Numbered from the stretch's first letter, positions 1 through 8,325 are shown. The stretch: 37,948 nucleotides of DNA from JALYNX01 sp964608055 (GCA_964608055.1 CAZSMJ010000006.1:1-37948), one strand, 5' to 3'. The notes: generated by a model from the letters alone, not told the origin. Made by a program: numbers and translations.

Positions 1-537
1 CTCCTCGACCAGATGGGGCGTCAATACCCAATTGGCGGAGATGGCGACGCCGTATGGACCAGGCCAGTCACCCAAGACCTCCTCGCTGGCGAGGATGACC
101 CCCGGGTTGTTCAATGGTTCGCACAACAGCTCCTCACCGCTCCCGGTGGTCCTGGCCTCCAGCCCGAGAAGGGCGATCTGATAGTCCTCGCCACCGGCAA
201 CCGGAAGACTCGTGCCTTCCTCGACTTGAACCCACCCGGAGCCGTCCCACCATCCAAGCGCACCGAAACCGGCTGCGATCAATGGCTGATCGGCCCAGTT
301 GCCCTCCAAGCCCTCCGGTGCCGAGGTGGTAGTGCTCTCGACAGGGGTGGTTGTGGTCTCACCGCTGGTGGTCGTGCTCCCATCACCAGTGGTCGTGCTC
401 CCCTGGATGGTGCTTGTCGTCGAGCTTCCCAGGGCGGTGGTGGTTGTCTCGCCGGCCTGGTCACCGGTGAACATGATGATGAGCACCACGACGATCACCA
501 CGAAGAGGATGGAAAGACCGATTGTCCAACGACGCAT
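1..537 (-). CDS. Anchored exported protein with threonine-rich linker, 3' end off window
   Basis: The reading frame is open from an ATG at 537 to the window edge, giving 179 residues of a longer protein. Residues 6-23 form one hydrophobic segment after MRRW, fitting a membrane anchor or uncleaved signal. Residues 28-76 are a low-complexity linker of TTTT, STTT and GETTTT blocks. From about residue 80 a folded, tryptophan-containing extracytoplasmic domain begins (WWDGSGWV, later a single Cys near 139). I do not recognise that domain. The start is supported by a TAGGTT hexamer seven bases upstream, whose TAG is also the stop codon of the Maf gene. The linker is typical of Acidimicrobiia surface proteins. 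Function unknown. Confidence 0.75.
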   Translation of the reverse strand, partial: MRRWTIGLSILFVVIVVVLIIMFTGDQAGETTTTALGSSTTSTIQGSTTTGDGSTTTSGETTTTPVESTTTSAPEGLEGNWADQPLIAAGFGALGWWDGSGWVQVEEGTSLPVAGGEDYQIALLGLEARTTGSGEELLCEPLNNPGVILASEEVLGDWPGPYGVAISANWVLTPHLVEE

Positions 538-544
538 CGCGTCC

Positions 545-550
545 AACCTA
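545..550 (-). promoter_or_regulatory. Probable -10 element (TAGGTT) of the anchored exported protein
   Basis: TAGGTT lies seven bases before the ATG at 537 on the minus strand, the spacing of a leaderless transcript. Its first three bases are the TAG stop codon of maf. No -35 was identified. Confidence 0.4.
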
Positions 551-1141
551 CCCGGTGTCGGGTAGTCGGAAGTATGAGAGACGGGCCCCGGCAGCCGAGA
601 TCAACCGCCCCAGGAGATGAATTGGGAGCCCGATCACGGTGAAAGGGCTACCGATCACTCTTTGCACATAGACGCCACCCATGCCCTGCAGCGCATAGGC
701 GCCTGCCTTGTCCATGGGCTCGCCGGTGGCGACATAGTCGGCTATCTCGTCATCGGTCATCGGGGTCATCTCCACCATCGCGACGTCGACAATTGCCTGG
801 ACCGAAGGCCCCCCGTCCCACCACGCCACGGCCAGTCCGGTGAACACCTCGTGAGTCTCTCCCTGGAGGCGTCGCAGCATGGCACGGGCCTCCTCGGGAT
901 GGGCCGGCTTGCCCATGACTCTGCCCTCGTGAACGACCGTGGTGTCAGCCGCCACCACCAGCCGCTCGGGCCCAGCCACCGAACCAGCCTTGGCGCGCGC
1001 CACCCGCTCGACATACACACCCGGTGCCTCGTCGGGCAACCGGGTCTCGTCCATCCCCGACGGATCCACGTCGAAATCGAGGCGAAGTGTTTCGAGTAGA
1101 GCCTTCCTTCGAGGAGAACCTGAGGCGAGGACCAACCTCAT
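548..1141 (-). CDS. maf: Maf family nucleoside triphosphate pyrophosphatase
   Basis: This 197-residue protein belongs to the Maf/HAM1-like family, which hydrolyses non-canonical or methylated nucleoside triphosphates (dTTP/UTP-type or m7GTP-type) to the monophosphate and pyrophosphate in the cytoplasm. Visible family motifs are the N-terminal SGSPRRKALL (residues 7-16), the metal-binding AADTTVV in the middle, and DKAGAYALQG. Length is normal for the family. The start is the ATG at 1141, which overlaps the TGA of the upstream amidohydrolase as ATGA. The longer in-frame extension upstream is the other gene's antisense-like frame and lacks Maf character. Actinobacterial maf is often near cell-shape or acetyl-CoA carboxylase genes; here the partner is an amidohydrolase. 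Substrate preference cannot be read from the sequence. Confidence 0.93.
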   Translation of the reverse strand: MRLVLASGSPRRKALLETLRLDFDVDPSGMDETRLPDEAPGVYVERVARAKAGSVAGPERLVVAADTTVVHEGRVMGKPAHPEEARAMLRRLQGETHEVFTGLAVAWWDGGPSVQAIVDVAMVEMTPMTDDEIADYVATGEPMDKAGAYALQGMGGVYVQRVIGSPFTVIGLPIHLLGRLISAAGARLSYFRLPDTG

Positions 1142-2208
1142 CCGAGGATCCTCCCCAGGCGAACCACGTGTCGTGGATGCCCAAGGACCCGGGGATCGGC
1201 TGTCGGGTCCTCGGCATAGAGCACCACGTTGGCAGGGGTGTCGACCTCGAAGGCGTCGGCGCGACCGGTCGCCCGATACCCGGCGTTGGAAACCGCTCCC
1301 ACGACCCGAGCCGGGCTCATCCCCAGCTCCCACAGCCGGATCGCCTCGGCCGCGACCGCCCGGGTTCCGACGGCCAGATCGGTGCCGGCCAGCACGAAGA
1401 CCCCGGCCTCCACCGCGGTGTCGAGCAGCCTCGCCACATTGTCGATGCCCTCGCGGATCAGCCGGCCACCGGTTGAGTCGGCTCCGAGCTGTCGGATCAC
1501 GGCCTCCATCCGGAGAATCGTGGGAACCCACATCCCACCTCGCGCTCCCAACTCGACGATGTCGTCCTCGGTGAGGAACAGGCCGTGCTCGATCGAGTGG
1601 ATCCCCGCCCGGACCGCCATCGACGGCACCTCACGAGCCATGGTGTGGATCGCAACCCGAGCCCCGAGGCCATTGGCGACCCTCACCGCTTCACCGAGCT
1701 CTGCCTCGGTGAAGTTGGGCATCGGGCCGATTCCTCGTCGCGGCCAGTCACCGACCAGCTTCACCCAGCCCTTCGATTCGGCCACGGCCACGGCAACCGC
1801 CCGGGCCATCTCGCCGGGCCCGACTTGGCGCCCGAAGTTTGGCCAGTATCCGCCTTCGACTGAGTTGATGACGCCTGCCGCCTCGATGTCGGGACGGTCC
1901 GCCAATGCGATCCGTCCCATCATCTCGATTGTGGTCAGGTCACTCCAGCCCTTGTCCAGCGCCAGCATGACTCCTGCCGCCAGGGCTTCGCCGGCGCGAG
2001 CACTGGCCCCGGCGACGTCATCGGTGACCCAATCGGCTCCCTCCGCGGCGGCAAAGTGGGCGTGAGCGTCCACCAGGCCCGGAAGGGCCCACAACCCCTC
2101 CCCCAAAGTCGAACCGGGCGTGCCGGCCGGCTCTGCCCAATCGCCGTTAGCGACGTCTCGGATCAAGGGCTCCCCGCCGGGAGGCCGGAGCATGAATCGC
2201 ACTGACAC
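1138..2208 (-). CDS. Amidohydrolase family protein (metal-dependent hydrolase)
   Basis: The 356-residue protein has the amidohydrolase superfamily layout: a short N-terminal beta domain, the first metal motif HAH in VDAHAHF (near residue 48), a lysine in WVKLVGDW that could be the bridging carboxylysine, histidines in VAIHTM and SIEHGLF, and the late aspartate in AGTDLAVG. These fit an imidazolonepropionase/prolidase-like subgroup that cleaves amides or cyclic amides. The substrate is unknown. I chose the GTG at 2208 because TACCGT sits exactly seven bases upstream, as for a leaderless mRNA; an in-frame ATG at 2193 is the alternative. It is the first gene of a two-gene unit with maf (4-base overlap) and is divergent from the first S41 protease. 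Confidence 0.85.
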   Translation of the reverse strand: MSVRFMLRPPGGEPLIRDVANGDWAEPAGTPGSTLGEGLWALPGLVDAHAHFAAAEGADWVTDDVAGASARAGEALAAGVMLALDKGWSDLTTIEMMGRIALADRPDIEAAGVINSVEGGYWPNFGRQVGPGEMARAVAVAVAESKGWVKLVGDWPRRGIGPMPNFTEAELGEAVRVANGLGARVAIHTMAREVPSMAVRAGIHSIEHGLFLTEDDIVELGARGGMWVPTILRMEAVIRQLGADSTGGRLIREGIDNVARLLDTAVEAGVFVLAGTDLAVGTRAVAAEAIRLWELGMSPARVVGAVSNAGYRATGRADAFEVDTPANVVLYAEDPTADPRVLGHPRHVVRLGRILG

Positions 2209-2215
2209 AAGTGCG

Positions 2216-2221
2216 ACGGTA
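2216..2221 (-). promoter_or_regulatory. Probable -10 element (TACCGT) of the amidohydrolase-maf unit
   Basis: TACCGT followed by seven bases and then GTG at 2208, consistent with a leaderless start. It is back to back with the divergent -10 at 2238-2243. The aldehyde dehydrogenase gene has the same hexamer at nearly the same spacing. Confidence 0.4.
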
Positions 2222-2237
2222 ACCGTCTCCCCTTGCC

Positions 2238-2243
2238 GATAAT
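2238..2243 (+). promoter_or_regulatory. Probable -10 element (GATAAT) of the S41 protease pair
   Basis: GATAAT occupies positions -12 to -7 relative to the A of the ATG at 2250, so transcription would begin on the start codon itself. There is no Shine-Dalgarno sequence in the 40-base gap. Confidence 0.5.
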
Positions 2244-2249
2244 GCCCGC

Positions 2250-3632
2250 ATGCTCAAGTCGGTTCTAGCTGCAGCCTTGGCAGTGACAGCCTGCACCGGC
2301 GGGACAAATGAGGCGACAACGACCACACCGGAAGTGCCGGTCACGATGGCCAGCACGACCCCCACCACCTCTCTCCCCCTCCCGGTTCGGATCGACGACT
2401 GCTCAGCTCCACCCGCCCCCTTCTCGCCTTTGTGCGAGACATATGAGCTGATCCAGGAGTGGCATGTCGACCGGCCCGTCGACGTGGCAACTCTGGCCGC
2501 GGCCGCCCTCCAGGGCTTGGACGGTTACGTCACGGAGGAGACTGCGGCCCCGCCGCGGGCCCTGCTCTGTGCCATACCCGATCCAGCGTTTGGCGAGGTA
2601 TGCAGCCACTTGGCGAGCCGTATCGACGCCGCATCGATCCCGGTAGGCCCGGCGATAGAAGCCGCCGTGATCGGGATGACCGACCACGGCCTCGACCCTT
2701 TCTCCTATTACGTGCCTCCCGATCAGGTCGGGGTCTTCAGGTCGAACGGCGTCGTGGGAGGAGTCGGGGTTCTCCTCGACGCCACCGATTCGGTCGGCTC
2801 GCGATGTGCCCGGGTGGCTACGACATGCCCGCTTCGAATCGTCTTCGTCGTGGAGGACAACCCGGCAGCCGAGGCCGGCCTCAGGGCAGGGGATATCATC
2901 ACTGCCATCGACGGTGTCAGTGTCGATGGCCTGGGTTTCGTCGAGGCCGTCAGGCGGCTTGCGGGCGACGAGACCGGGATGGTCGAGATCACCGTTGAGA
3001 GAAGCGATGGCACCATCGAGGTCTTCGGGATCGAACGAGCCGAGTTCATGGTGCCTTCGGTCGAGATTGAGATCCCCCAGCCCGGCGTGGGTTTCATTCG
3101 GATCCCGGATTTTGAAGAGGACATCCCAGATCTCGTCCGACAGGGCCTGAGCGAGCTCGTCGACGCCGGGATCGACACGCTGATCGTTGATCTCCGTGAC
3201 AACCCCGGCGGCTACATCGACGTCGCCGTGCTGGTGATGTCCGAGTTCATCGACGAAGGTGTGCTGTTCCACACCTCCGCACCGAACGAGGAATCCGACG
3301 TGACCGCTCTGGGAGACGGTCTCGCCACCGCAATCGACCTCATCGTCCTGGTCAACCAAGGCACCGCTTCGGCGGCCGAGATGACTGCCACCGCTCTCCG
3401 CGATCGGCGAGGAGCGGTGATCGTCGGAGAGCCCACCTTTGGTAAGAACGCGGTGCAGATACCCTTCGAGCTTCGAAACGGAGGAGAGTTCTACGTGGCC
3501 GTCGCCCTTTGGACGAGCCCTAACGGAGAATCGGTGGCCGCGGGGGGAATCATCCCCGACCACGTTCTTTCTTTGCCCGCCAACCTGATTCCGGAGGAAC
3601 TCGTCGCTTTGTCACTCGAGGCCGCAGCATGA
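2250..3632 (+). CDS. S41 family (C-terminal processing) peptidase, lipoprotein, copy 1
   Basis: A 460-residue exported serine protease of the CtpA/CtpB type. The N-terminus is a lipoprotein signal with lipobox VTAC (Cys15), followed by a threonine-rich stretch (about 22-42). An N-terminal helical region precedes a PDZ domain (about 165-255, with AGLRAGDIITAIDG) and the S41 core (VDLRDNPGG near 313-321). The catalytic serine is Ser374 in NQGTASAAE, with Lys399 in TFGKN exactly 25 residues later and Gln403 four further on, as in CtpB. Six cysteines (51/62, 107/118, 186/193) probably form disulfides. It overlaps the next gene by ATGA, so the two are translationally coupled. Physiological substrate unknown. 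Confidence 0.92.
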   Translation: MLKSVLAAALAVTACTGGTNEATTTTPEVPVTMASTTPTTSLPLPVRIDDCSAPPAPFSPLCETYELIQEWHVDRPVDVATLAAAALQGLDGYVTEETAAPPRALLCAIPDPAFGEVCSHLASRIDAASIPVGPAIEAAVIGMTDHGLDPFSYYVPPDQVGVFRSNGVVGGVGVLLDATDSVGSRCARVATTCPLRIVFVVEDNPAAEAGLRAGDIITAIDGVSVDGLGFVEAVRRLAGDETGMVEITVERSDGTIEVFGIERAEFMVPSVEIEIPQPGVGFIRIPDFEEDIPDLVRQGLSELVDAGIDTLIVDLRDNPGGYIDVAVLVMSEFIDEGVLFHTSAPNEESDVTALGDGLATAIDLIVLVNQGTASAAEMTATALRDRRGAVIVGEPTFGKNAVQIPFELRNGGEFYVAVALWTSPNGESVAAGGIIPDHVLSLPANLIPEELVALSLEAAA

Positions 3633-5023
3633 GAAGCGCGAGAACCGCGATCGCCGCCCTCTTGTTCGTAATTGGCGCCTGCACCGCCGCGGGGGAAACC
3701 ACCGACACCGACCCCGCAGCAACCACCACGGCTTCGCCAGTCACATCCGCCACGAATCCTGCGGTCACCGGCCGAGACCTCGAGACCGTGAGTTGTGATC
3801 AGGAGATCGAAGACGTCGAAATCGTTTGTGAGGCCTACGAGCTGATTCGGCGCCACTACGTGGACGATCTCACCGACGCCAATCTCGCCGAGGCCGCATC
3901 ATTGGGGGTGGCGGATCTCGACGGGTCGACCTCAACCGGCGATCTGGTCTGCGCCGCTCCCTCCGGTGATTTCGCAACCACCTGCCAACTGACCGTCGAC
4001 GAGGCAGAGACCACCACCGAAGCCGCGGAGGCGATGGTGTGGGGTCTGGCGACTTATGCACTCGATGCCAACTCGGTGTATTTGGACCGCGATTCACTTG
4101 CCCTTCTCGAGGAGGAACAGGATGGCGAAATCCAGGGAATCGGTGCTCTGGTGATCGCCGAAGACTCAACGAGCGGATCCGAGGAGCAATGCTCGATCGT
4201 CTCCGACGACTGCCGTCTGATCATCGTTTCCACGGTCATCGGCAGTCCCGCCGAAGCCGCCGGGCTGGTCCCGGACGACGTCATCATCGGAGTCGATGGC
4301 GCCGAGGTTGGCGGATGGACTGTGGACGAGGTCACATCCACCATCCGCGGCGAGGCGGGCACCGACGTCACACTCACCATCGTCCGAGGAGCTCTCCATC
4401 TCGAGGTCACCATCACCCGAGCCGAGGTGATCATCCCGGTCGTGGAGAGCCAGATGGTCGGCAACTCGGGCTACGTCAGGCTCAACCTGTTCACGGCCGA
4501 AGCCGACGAGCAGTTCGAAGAGGCGGTCACAAACCTCCTTCTGAGCGATATCGACTCCCTCGTCGTCGACCTCCGGGACAATCCCGGCGGCCTCCTCGAC
4601 ACCGCCATCGAGGTCGCATCGGTCTTTCTCGCCGACGGCGACGTGGTCGTGACCGAGGGCCCCGAGTCGACCACCTCCTATGAAGTGTCAGGGCATCCGA
4701 TCGTCCCGGCAACCGTCGACGTGGTGTTCGTGGTCAACCAAGGCAGCGCCTCTGCCTCCGAGGTGGTGTCCGCCGTGCTCCAGGAGCGGGGCAGAGCGAC
4801 CGTTGTCGGGGAGAGCACCTTCGGCAAGAACACCGTTCAGCAGCGGTTTGGGCTGTCAAACGGGGGCGCGTTGAAGCTCACGATCGCACGCTGGGTGACC
4901 CCGGGAGGGCTCGACTTCGGCGAGGTAGGGGTCAGCCCCGACGTGGAACAGCAGTTCGACAGCAGGCTCACCGTCGACAACGTGGTCAGGATGGCCCTGG
5001 AGGCCTCGCTCACTGCCAGCTGA
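3629..5023 (+). CDS. S41 family (C-terminal processing) peptidase, lipoprotein, copy 2
   Basis: A 464-residue paralogue of the preceding gene, in tandem and overlapping it by four bases. It has a lipoprotein-like signal ending IGAC (Cys18), a T-rich linker (about 23-42), a helical N-terminal region, a PDZ domain (about 165-262) and an S41 core with VDLRDNPGG. Ser375 in NQGSASASE and Lys400 in STFGKN keep the 25-residue spacing of the Ser/Lys dyad, and Gln404 is present. Cysteines 56/67, 108/119 and 188/195 reproduce the within-pair spacings (11, 11, 7) of copy 1. The pair looks like an old duplication, because overall identity outside the core is modest. Both would act outside the membrane; copy-specific roles are unknown. 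Confidence 0.92.
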   Translation: MRSARTAIAALLFVIGACTAAGETTDTDPAATTTASPVTSATNPAVTGRDLETVSCDQEIEDVEIVCEAYELIRRHYVDDLTDANLAEAASLGVADLDGSTSTGDLVCAAPSGDFATTCQLTVDEAETTTEAAEAMVWGLATYALDANSVYLDRDSLALLEEEQDGEIQGIGALVIAEDSTSGSEEQCSIVSDDCRLIIVSTVIGSPAEAAGLVPDDVIIGVDGAEVGGWTVDEVTSTIRGEAGTDVTLTIVRGALHLEVTITRAEVIIPVVESQMVGNSGYVRLNLFTAEADEQFEEAVTNLLLSDIDSLVVDLRDNPGGLLDTAIEVASVFLADGDVVVTEGPESTTSYEVSGHPIVPATVDVVFVVNQGSASASEVVSAVLQERGRATVVGESTFGKNTVQQRFGLSNGGALKLTIARWVTPGGLDFGEVGVSPDVEQQFDSRLTVDNVVRMALEASLTAS

Positions 5024-5028
5024 CGGCC

Positions 5029-5670
5029 TCAGTCGAGCGGGTAGGCGATCCCGGTGTTGGCATGGCAGTCGTACCCGTGAGGGTTCTTCGCCAGATACTG
5101 CTGGTGGTAGTCCTCGGCGTAATAGAACTCTCCCAGCGGAGCGATCTCGGTGGTGATGTCACCGAACCCGAGCGGCGTCAACTCCGCCTGATACTTGTCC
5201 TGAGACCTCTTGGCGGTCTCCAACTGCTCGTCGGTGGTGGTGTAGATCGCCGAGCGATACTGGGTGCCCATGTCATTTCCCTGCTGCATTCCCTGAGTGG
5301 GATCGTGGGTTTCCCAGAACGTCCGGAGCAGCTCCTCGTAGGACACCTCGGCCGGGCGATAGACCACCAGAACGACCTCGCTGTGACCGGTGCGCCCGGT
5401 GCACACTTCTTCATATGAGGGGTTGGGGGTGTATCCGCCGGCATAACCAGCAGCAGTGCTGTAGACGCCTGGCATCTTCCAGAACCGTCGCTCTGCGCCC
5501 CAGAAGCAACCCATCCCGAAGACAGCACTCTCAGTGTCATCAGGGAAAGGCGGCTGCAGCGGGTTCCCATTGACGAAGTGGGCAGGCGGCACCTGGACCG
5601 ATTGGCTGCGACCTGCCAATGCGTCGCTTGTTCCAGGCATCTCGGTCTTCTTTCGTCCAAACATCTGCAT
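5029..5670 (-). CDS. msrA: Peptide-methionine (S)-S-oxide reductase MsrA
   Basis: A 213-residue MsrA that reduces the S-epimer of methionine sulfoxide in proteins. The catalytic motif is GCFWGAE with Cys55, followed by the family segments AGYAGGYTPNPSYEEVC, TGHSEVV, FWETHDPTQG and GTQYRSAIY. The first 40 or so residues are charged and proline-rich, with no signal peptide, so the enzyme is cytoplasmic. A strong AGGAGG lies three bases before the ATG at 5670 and nine before a second in-frame ATG at 5664; the second spacing is the more usual one, so the protein may start at MFGRKK. It converges with the second S41 gene five bases away. The matching MsrB is elsewhere in the window (33040-33444). 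Confidence 0.95.
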   Translation of the reverse strand: MQMFGRKKTEMPGTSDALAGRSQSVQVPPAHFVNGNPLQPPFPDDTESAVFGMGCFWGAERRFWKMPGVYSTAAGYAGGYTPNPSYEEVCTGRTGHSEVVLVVYRPAEVSYEELLRTFWETHDPTQGMQQGNDMGTQYRSAIYTTTDEQLETAKRSQDKYQAELTPLGFGDITTEIAPLGEFYYAEDYHQQYLAKNPHGYDCHANTGIAYPLD

Positions 5671-5671
5671 C

Positions 5672-5680
5672 GACCTCCTG
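5672..5680 (-). promoter_or_regulatory. Strong Shine-Dalgarno of msrA
   Basis: CAGGAGGTC directly precedes the msrA starts on the minus strand. It is one of the few strong ribosome binding sites among the monocistronic genes here and leaves the choice between ATG 5670 and ATG 5664 open, with 5664 better spaced. Confidence 0.55.
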
Positions 5681-5700
5681 GCCCATTACAACCCGAACAT

Positions 5701-5730
5701 TTGCCCCGGCGTTCCCGAATCGCCTAGTTT
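5701..5730 (+). promoter_or_regulatory. Possible promoter of the zinc metallopeptidase
   Basis: TTGCCC (5701-5706) and TAGTTT (5725-5730) are 18 bases apart and lie upstream of the ATG at 5746 in the 75-base gap divergent from msrA. Confidence 0.35.
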
Positions 5731-5745
5731 CCAGTCGAGACCCAT

Positions 5746-6648
5746 ATGGTGCGATTCAAGAAAGAGCCAGTCAGCAAGGGACTCGACGACCGCAGGGGTC
5801 AGACGACATCGCGACGCGGTGTGGCGCTAGGCGGGGGCGCAGGCGGAATCGTCTTGATCGTGGTCCTGCTCGTCTCCTGGCTCGGGGGCGGCGGAGTCAA
5901 TCTCGAGTCCTTGAATGAAATCACCGACGCCCTGGCGCCGGGGGAGGCGGGCCCTGTCAACGAGGGCACCCTCGATCCTGCCAACGATCCCTACGCCGAC
6001 CTCAAGGCCTATATGAATGCGGTGTACATCGACGTCGATGCGATGTGGTCTGAGATCTTCACCGCGGCCGGGCAAACCGACTACCGGGCACCGGGGTTTG
6101 TCATCTTTGAAGCCTTCACCAATTCGGCTTGCGGCGGCGCCGACGAAGCTTTCGGCCCCCACTACTGCCCGGTGGACGAGATGATCTATCTCGACCTCGA
6201 CTTCTTCACCCAACTCCGAGACCAGTTCGGGGCCCAAGGCGACTTCGCCCCGGCCTATGTCATCGCCCACGAGTTCGGGCATCACATCCAAACTGTCATC
6301 GGAGTGTCCGAGGAGGTGCGCGGGCAGCAGCAGGCGAACCCGGACCAGGCCAACGAGCTCTCGATCCTGATGGAGCTTCAAGCTGACTGCTTCGCCGGGG
6401 TTTGGGCCTCGACCCTGGCCGTGGGCACCGACACCGGTGAGACGATCGAGTTGGACCCCGCCGAGATCCAAGAGGCGCTCGATGCCGCCGAGGCGGTGGG
6501 CGATGACCGCATCCAGAGTCAAGGGACAGGCCAGGTCAACCCTGAAACCTGGACCCACGGCTCGGCCGAGCAACGGTCCGACTGGACGCTGACCGGTTAC
6601 GAATCCGGCGATCCTGCCGCGTGCGACACCTTCGCCTCAGGCAGCTGA
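5746..6648 (+). CDS. Neutral zinc metallopeptidase family membrane protein (YpfJ-like, PF04228)
   Basis: A 300-residue protein matching the YpfJ/KPN_02809 family of putative neutral zinc metallopeptidases. Residues 1-24 are basic, with the R-G-rich start common in this family. Residues 31-46 form one transmembrane segment, so the catalytic domain would be extracytoplasmic. The zinc motif is HEFGHH at 175-180 (HExxH), with ELQADCFAG near 210-217 as the expected downstream glutamate-containing motif. FGPHYCPVDEMIYLD is another family hallmark. Length is normal. It is monocistronic: divergent from msrA and convergent with ridA six bases away. Catalysis by this family is largely inferred from the motif. 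Confidence 0.9.
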   Translation: MVRFKKEPVSKGLDDRRGQTTSRRGVALGGGAGGIVLIVVLLVSWLGGGGVNLESLNEITDALAPGEAGPVNEGTLDPANDPYADLKAYMNAVYIDVDAMWSEIFTAAGQTDYRAPGFVIFEAFTNSACGGADEAFGPHYCPVDEMIYLDLDFFTQLRDQFGAQGDFAPAYVIAHEFGHHIQTVIGVSEEVRGQQQANPDQANELSILMELQADCFAGVWASTLAVGTDTGETIELDPAEIQEALDAAEAVGDDRIQSQGTGQVNPETWTHGSAEQRSDWTLTGYESGDPAACDTFASGS

Positions 6649-6654
6649 TCGGCT

Positions 6655-7047
6655 CTACTGCACCGGCTCGGCGACGATGGCCTCGGCTTCGATCTCCACC
6701 TTCCAACGTTCGTCCAGGAGACCGGCGACAACGACCATGGTCGAGGCAGGCAAGACCTGGCCGAAAACCTCACCGTGGGCAAGCCCGACCGCGTCGGCAT
6801 ATGAGACGTCGGTGAGAAAGGTCCTGGTGCGGACCACATCGCTGGCCTGGGCGCCGGCCTGGTAGAGCGCATCGAGAATTATCTCCAGACAGCGTCTGGC
6901 CTGAATGACCGGATCAGGGTCGACCTGCCCGTCCGGCCAGATGGGAGCGGTCCCCGCCACCAGCACCCGGTCACCCACCCGGACCGCGCGACTGAAGCCG
7001 ATCACCGGCTCGAAAGGCGAGCCGGACGAGATGTTGAATCGAGCCAC
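6655..7047 (-). CDS. RidA family (YjgF/YER057c/UK114) protein
   Basis: A 130-residue RidA-like protein. Classical RidA deaminates reactive enamine/imine intermediates from PLP enzymes; many subfamilies act differently. Visible are VLVAGTAPI near the N-terminus, RCLEIILDALYQAGAQASDVVRTRTFLTD in the centre and the C-terminal KVEIEAEAIVA strand. The catalytic arginine is present in the VRTRTFLTD block. The start is the GTG at 7047 (MARFNISSG): a TAAGGT hexamer lies five bases upstream, AAGG could also act as a weak Shine-Dalgarno, and the upstream extension lacks family character. Its promoter region is shared with the divergent transglycosylase-like gene. Exact subfamily not assigned. Confidence 0.88.
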   Translation of the reverse strand: MARFNISSGSPFEPVIGFSRAVRVGDRVLVAGTAPIWPDGQVDPDPVIQARRCLEIILDALYQAGAQASDVVRTRTFLTDVSYADAVGLAHGEVFGQVLPASTMVVVAGLLDERWKVEIEAEAIVAEPVQ

Positions 7048-7159
7048 ATCGGACCTTAAACCGGGCAACCGGCCGGTGTCGGCCCTTGCCAATTCGTGAT
7101 CGGAGTGGTGATCCCACTTCCCGTGTCTTGGGGCATTGGTTACCCTTCCCCCCCAACCG

Positions 7160-8308
7160 ATGCGCTGTCGTCGCTTTCTCTCTTCGCTTTTGGCTGCCAG
7201 TCTGGCCGCTGCCGTGGTCAGCGGCGCGGCCCCCAAGGCGCGGGCCCAAAGCGTCGACGACACCGAGCAAACCGCGGTCGAAACAGAGCGGCAGGTAGCG
7301 GTCGCCGCCGGGTTGGTGGACGATGCGATTGCCGAGCGCTCCGAGATCGAAGCCGAGTTGGCCGCCAGCATTGTCAGGCTCAACGAGCTGGCAGATCAGC
7401 TTTCGTCGGTAGCCGCCGGAGTCGACCGGCTTCAAGGCCAGATCGGTTTTGCAGACGCTCAACTGCTAGGTATCAAGGCGGACATCGAGTCCCACGCGGT
7501 GAACGCCTATATGACGGCTCTCAGCGCCCCGGGCATCTCTTTCGTCAACTCGGAGGACGTGGAAGCAGCAATGGTCGCCGGGCTCTTCGTCGGAGACGTC
7601 ATCGAGACCGGGCAAGAGAGCGTGGACGCGCTGGTGTTGAAGCGGCGCGACCTCGAAGCCCTCGTTGCCACCTTCCTTGCCGACCAGGAAAGGGTGGAGC
7701 AACTCAAGGCCGACGTCGACGAGGAGGCCGAGAATCTGGCACTTCTCTATGAGGACGCTGACGCCGACGTTGCCGACGCGATCCGTGAGGCCAACAGGTT
7801 GGCCGCGGACTACAGCGAAGCGCTGAGCGCAGTCGATGCCGCCCAGGCCCGAGAGTCAGAACGAGAACGGCAAGACGAGCGAGAGCCTCCCACCACGACG
7901 ACGCCGGGCGCGTCTGCCGAAACCTCCACCACCACCACGGCCCCCGTCACCACCACCACCGGCGGCGGTGGCGGCAGCGGGGACACAGACTTCCCGGCGG
8001 CCGTAGAGCGATGGAGGGACGAGGTTTCTCAGTTCTTCCCCTCCTCTCGAGTTGATGAGGCTCTGGCAATCATCCAATGCGAGAGCCTGGGGAATCCAGA
8101 GGCGTACAACCCGTATTCAGGGGCTTCTGGGTTGTTCCAGTTCCTCCCGTCTACCTGGGCGATTACCGCCCCCAAGGCCGGTTTCGCGGGCGCCGAGCCT
8201 TTCGATGCGGTTGCCAACATCGGAACCGCGGCCTGGTTGAGCGCCCAGTACGAAGACCTGGGTCAGGGTTTCTGGACGCCCTGGTCCTGTCGACGGGTGC
8301 TGAACTGA
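7160..8308 (+). CDS. Secreted coiled-coil protein with C-terminal transglycosylase-like (SLT) domain
   Basis: The product is 382 residues from the ATG at 7160. Residues 1-29 are a signal peptide ending in ARA. Residues about 36-240 are rich in Ala, Glu, Asp and Leu in heptad-like order and should form a long coiled coil, as in PcsB/RipC-type peptidoglycan hydrolases. A TTTT/GGGG linker (about 248-285) leads to a domain with DEALAIIQCESLGNP and SGASGLFQFLPSTW, where the Glu of QCES matches the catalytic glutamate of lytic transglycosylases. The likely role is controlled cell wall cleavage at septation or growth. A TTG 24 bases upstream is in frame but would place VTLPPQP before the signal, so I prefer the ATG. 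Confidence 0.88.
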   Translation: MRCRRFLSSLLAASLAAAVVSGAAPKARAQSVDDTEQTAVETERQVAVAAGLVDDAIAERSEIEAELAASIVRLNELADQLSSVAAGVDRLQGQIGFADAQLLGIKADIESHAVNAYMTALSAPGISFVNSEDVEAAMVAGLFVGDVIETGQESVDALVLKRRDLEALVATFLADQERVEQLKADVDEEAENLALLYEDADADVADAIREANRLAADYSEALSAVDAAQARESERERQDEREPPTTTTPGASAETSTTTTAPVTTTTGGGGGSGDTDFPAAVERWRDEVSQFFPSSRVDEALAIIQCESLGNPEAYNPYSGASGLFQFLPSTWAITAPKAGFAGAEPFDAVANIGTAAWLSAQYEDLGQGFWTPWSCRRVLN

Positions 8309-8325
8309 GCCCGAACCGCCTTTCC

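Noticed and set aside
300..460. Repetitive-looking GGTGGT/GTCGTG stretch suggestive of a satellite repeat
   Set aside because: It is the reverse complement of ACC/ACG codons of a Thr-rich linker in the anchored protein; units are irregular.
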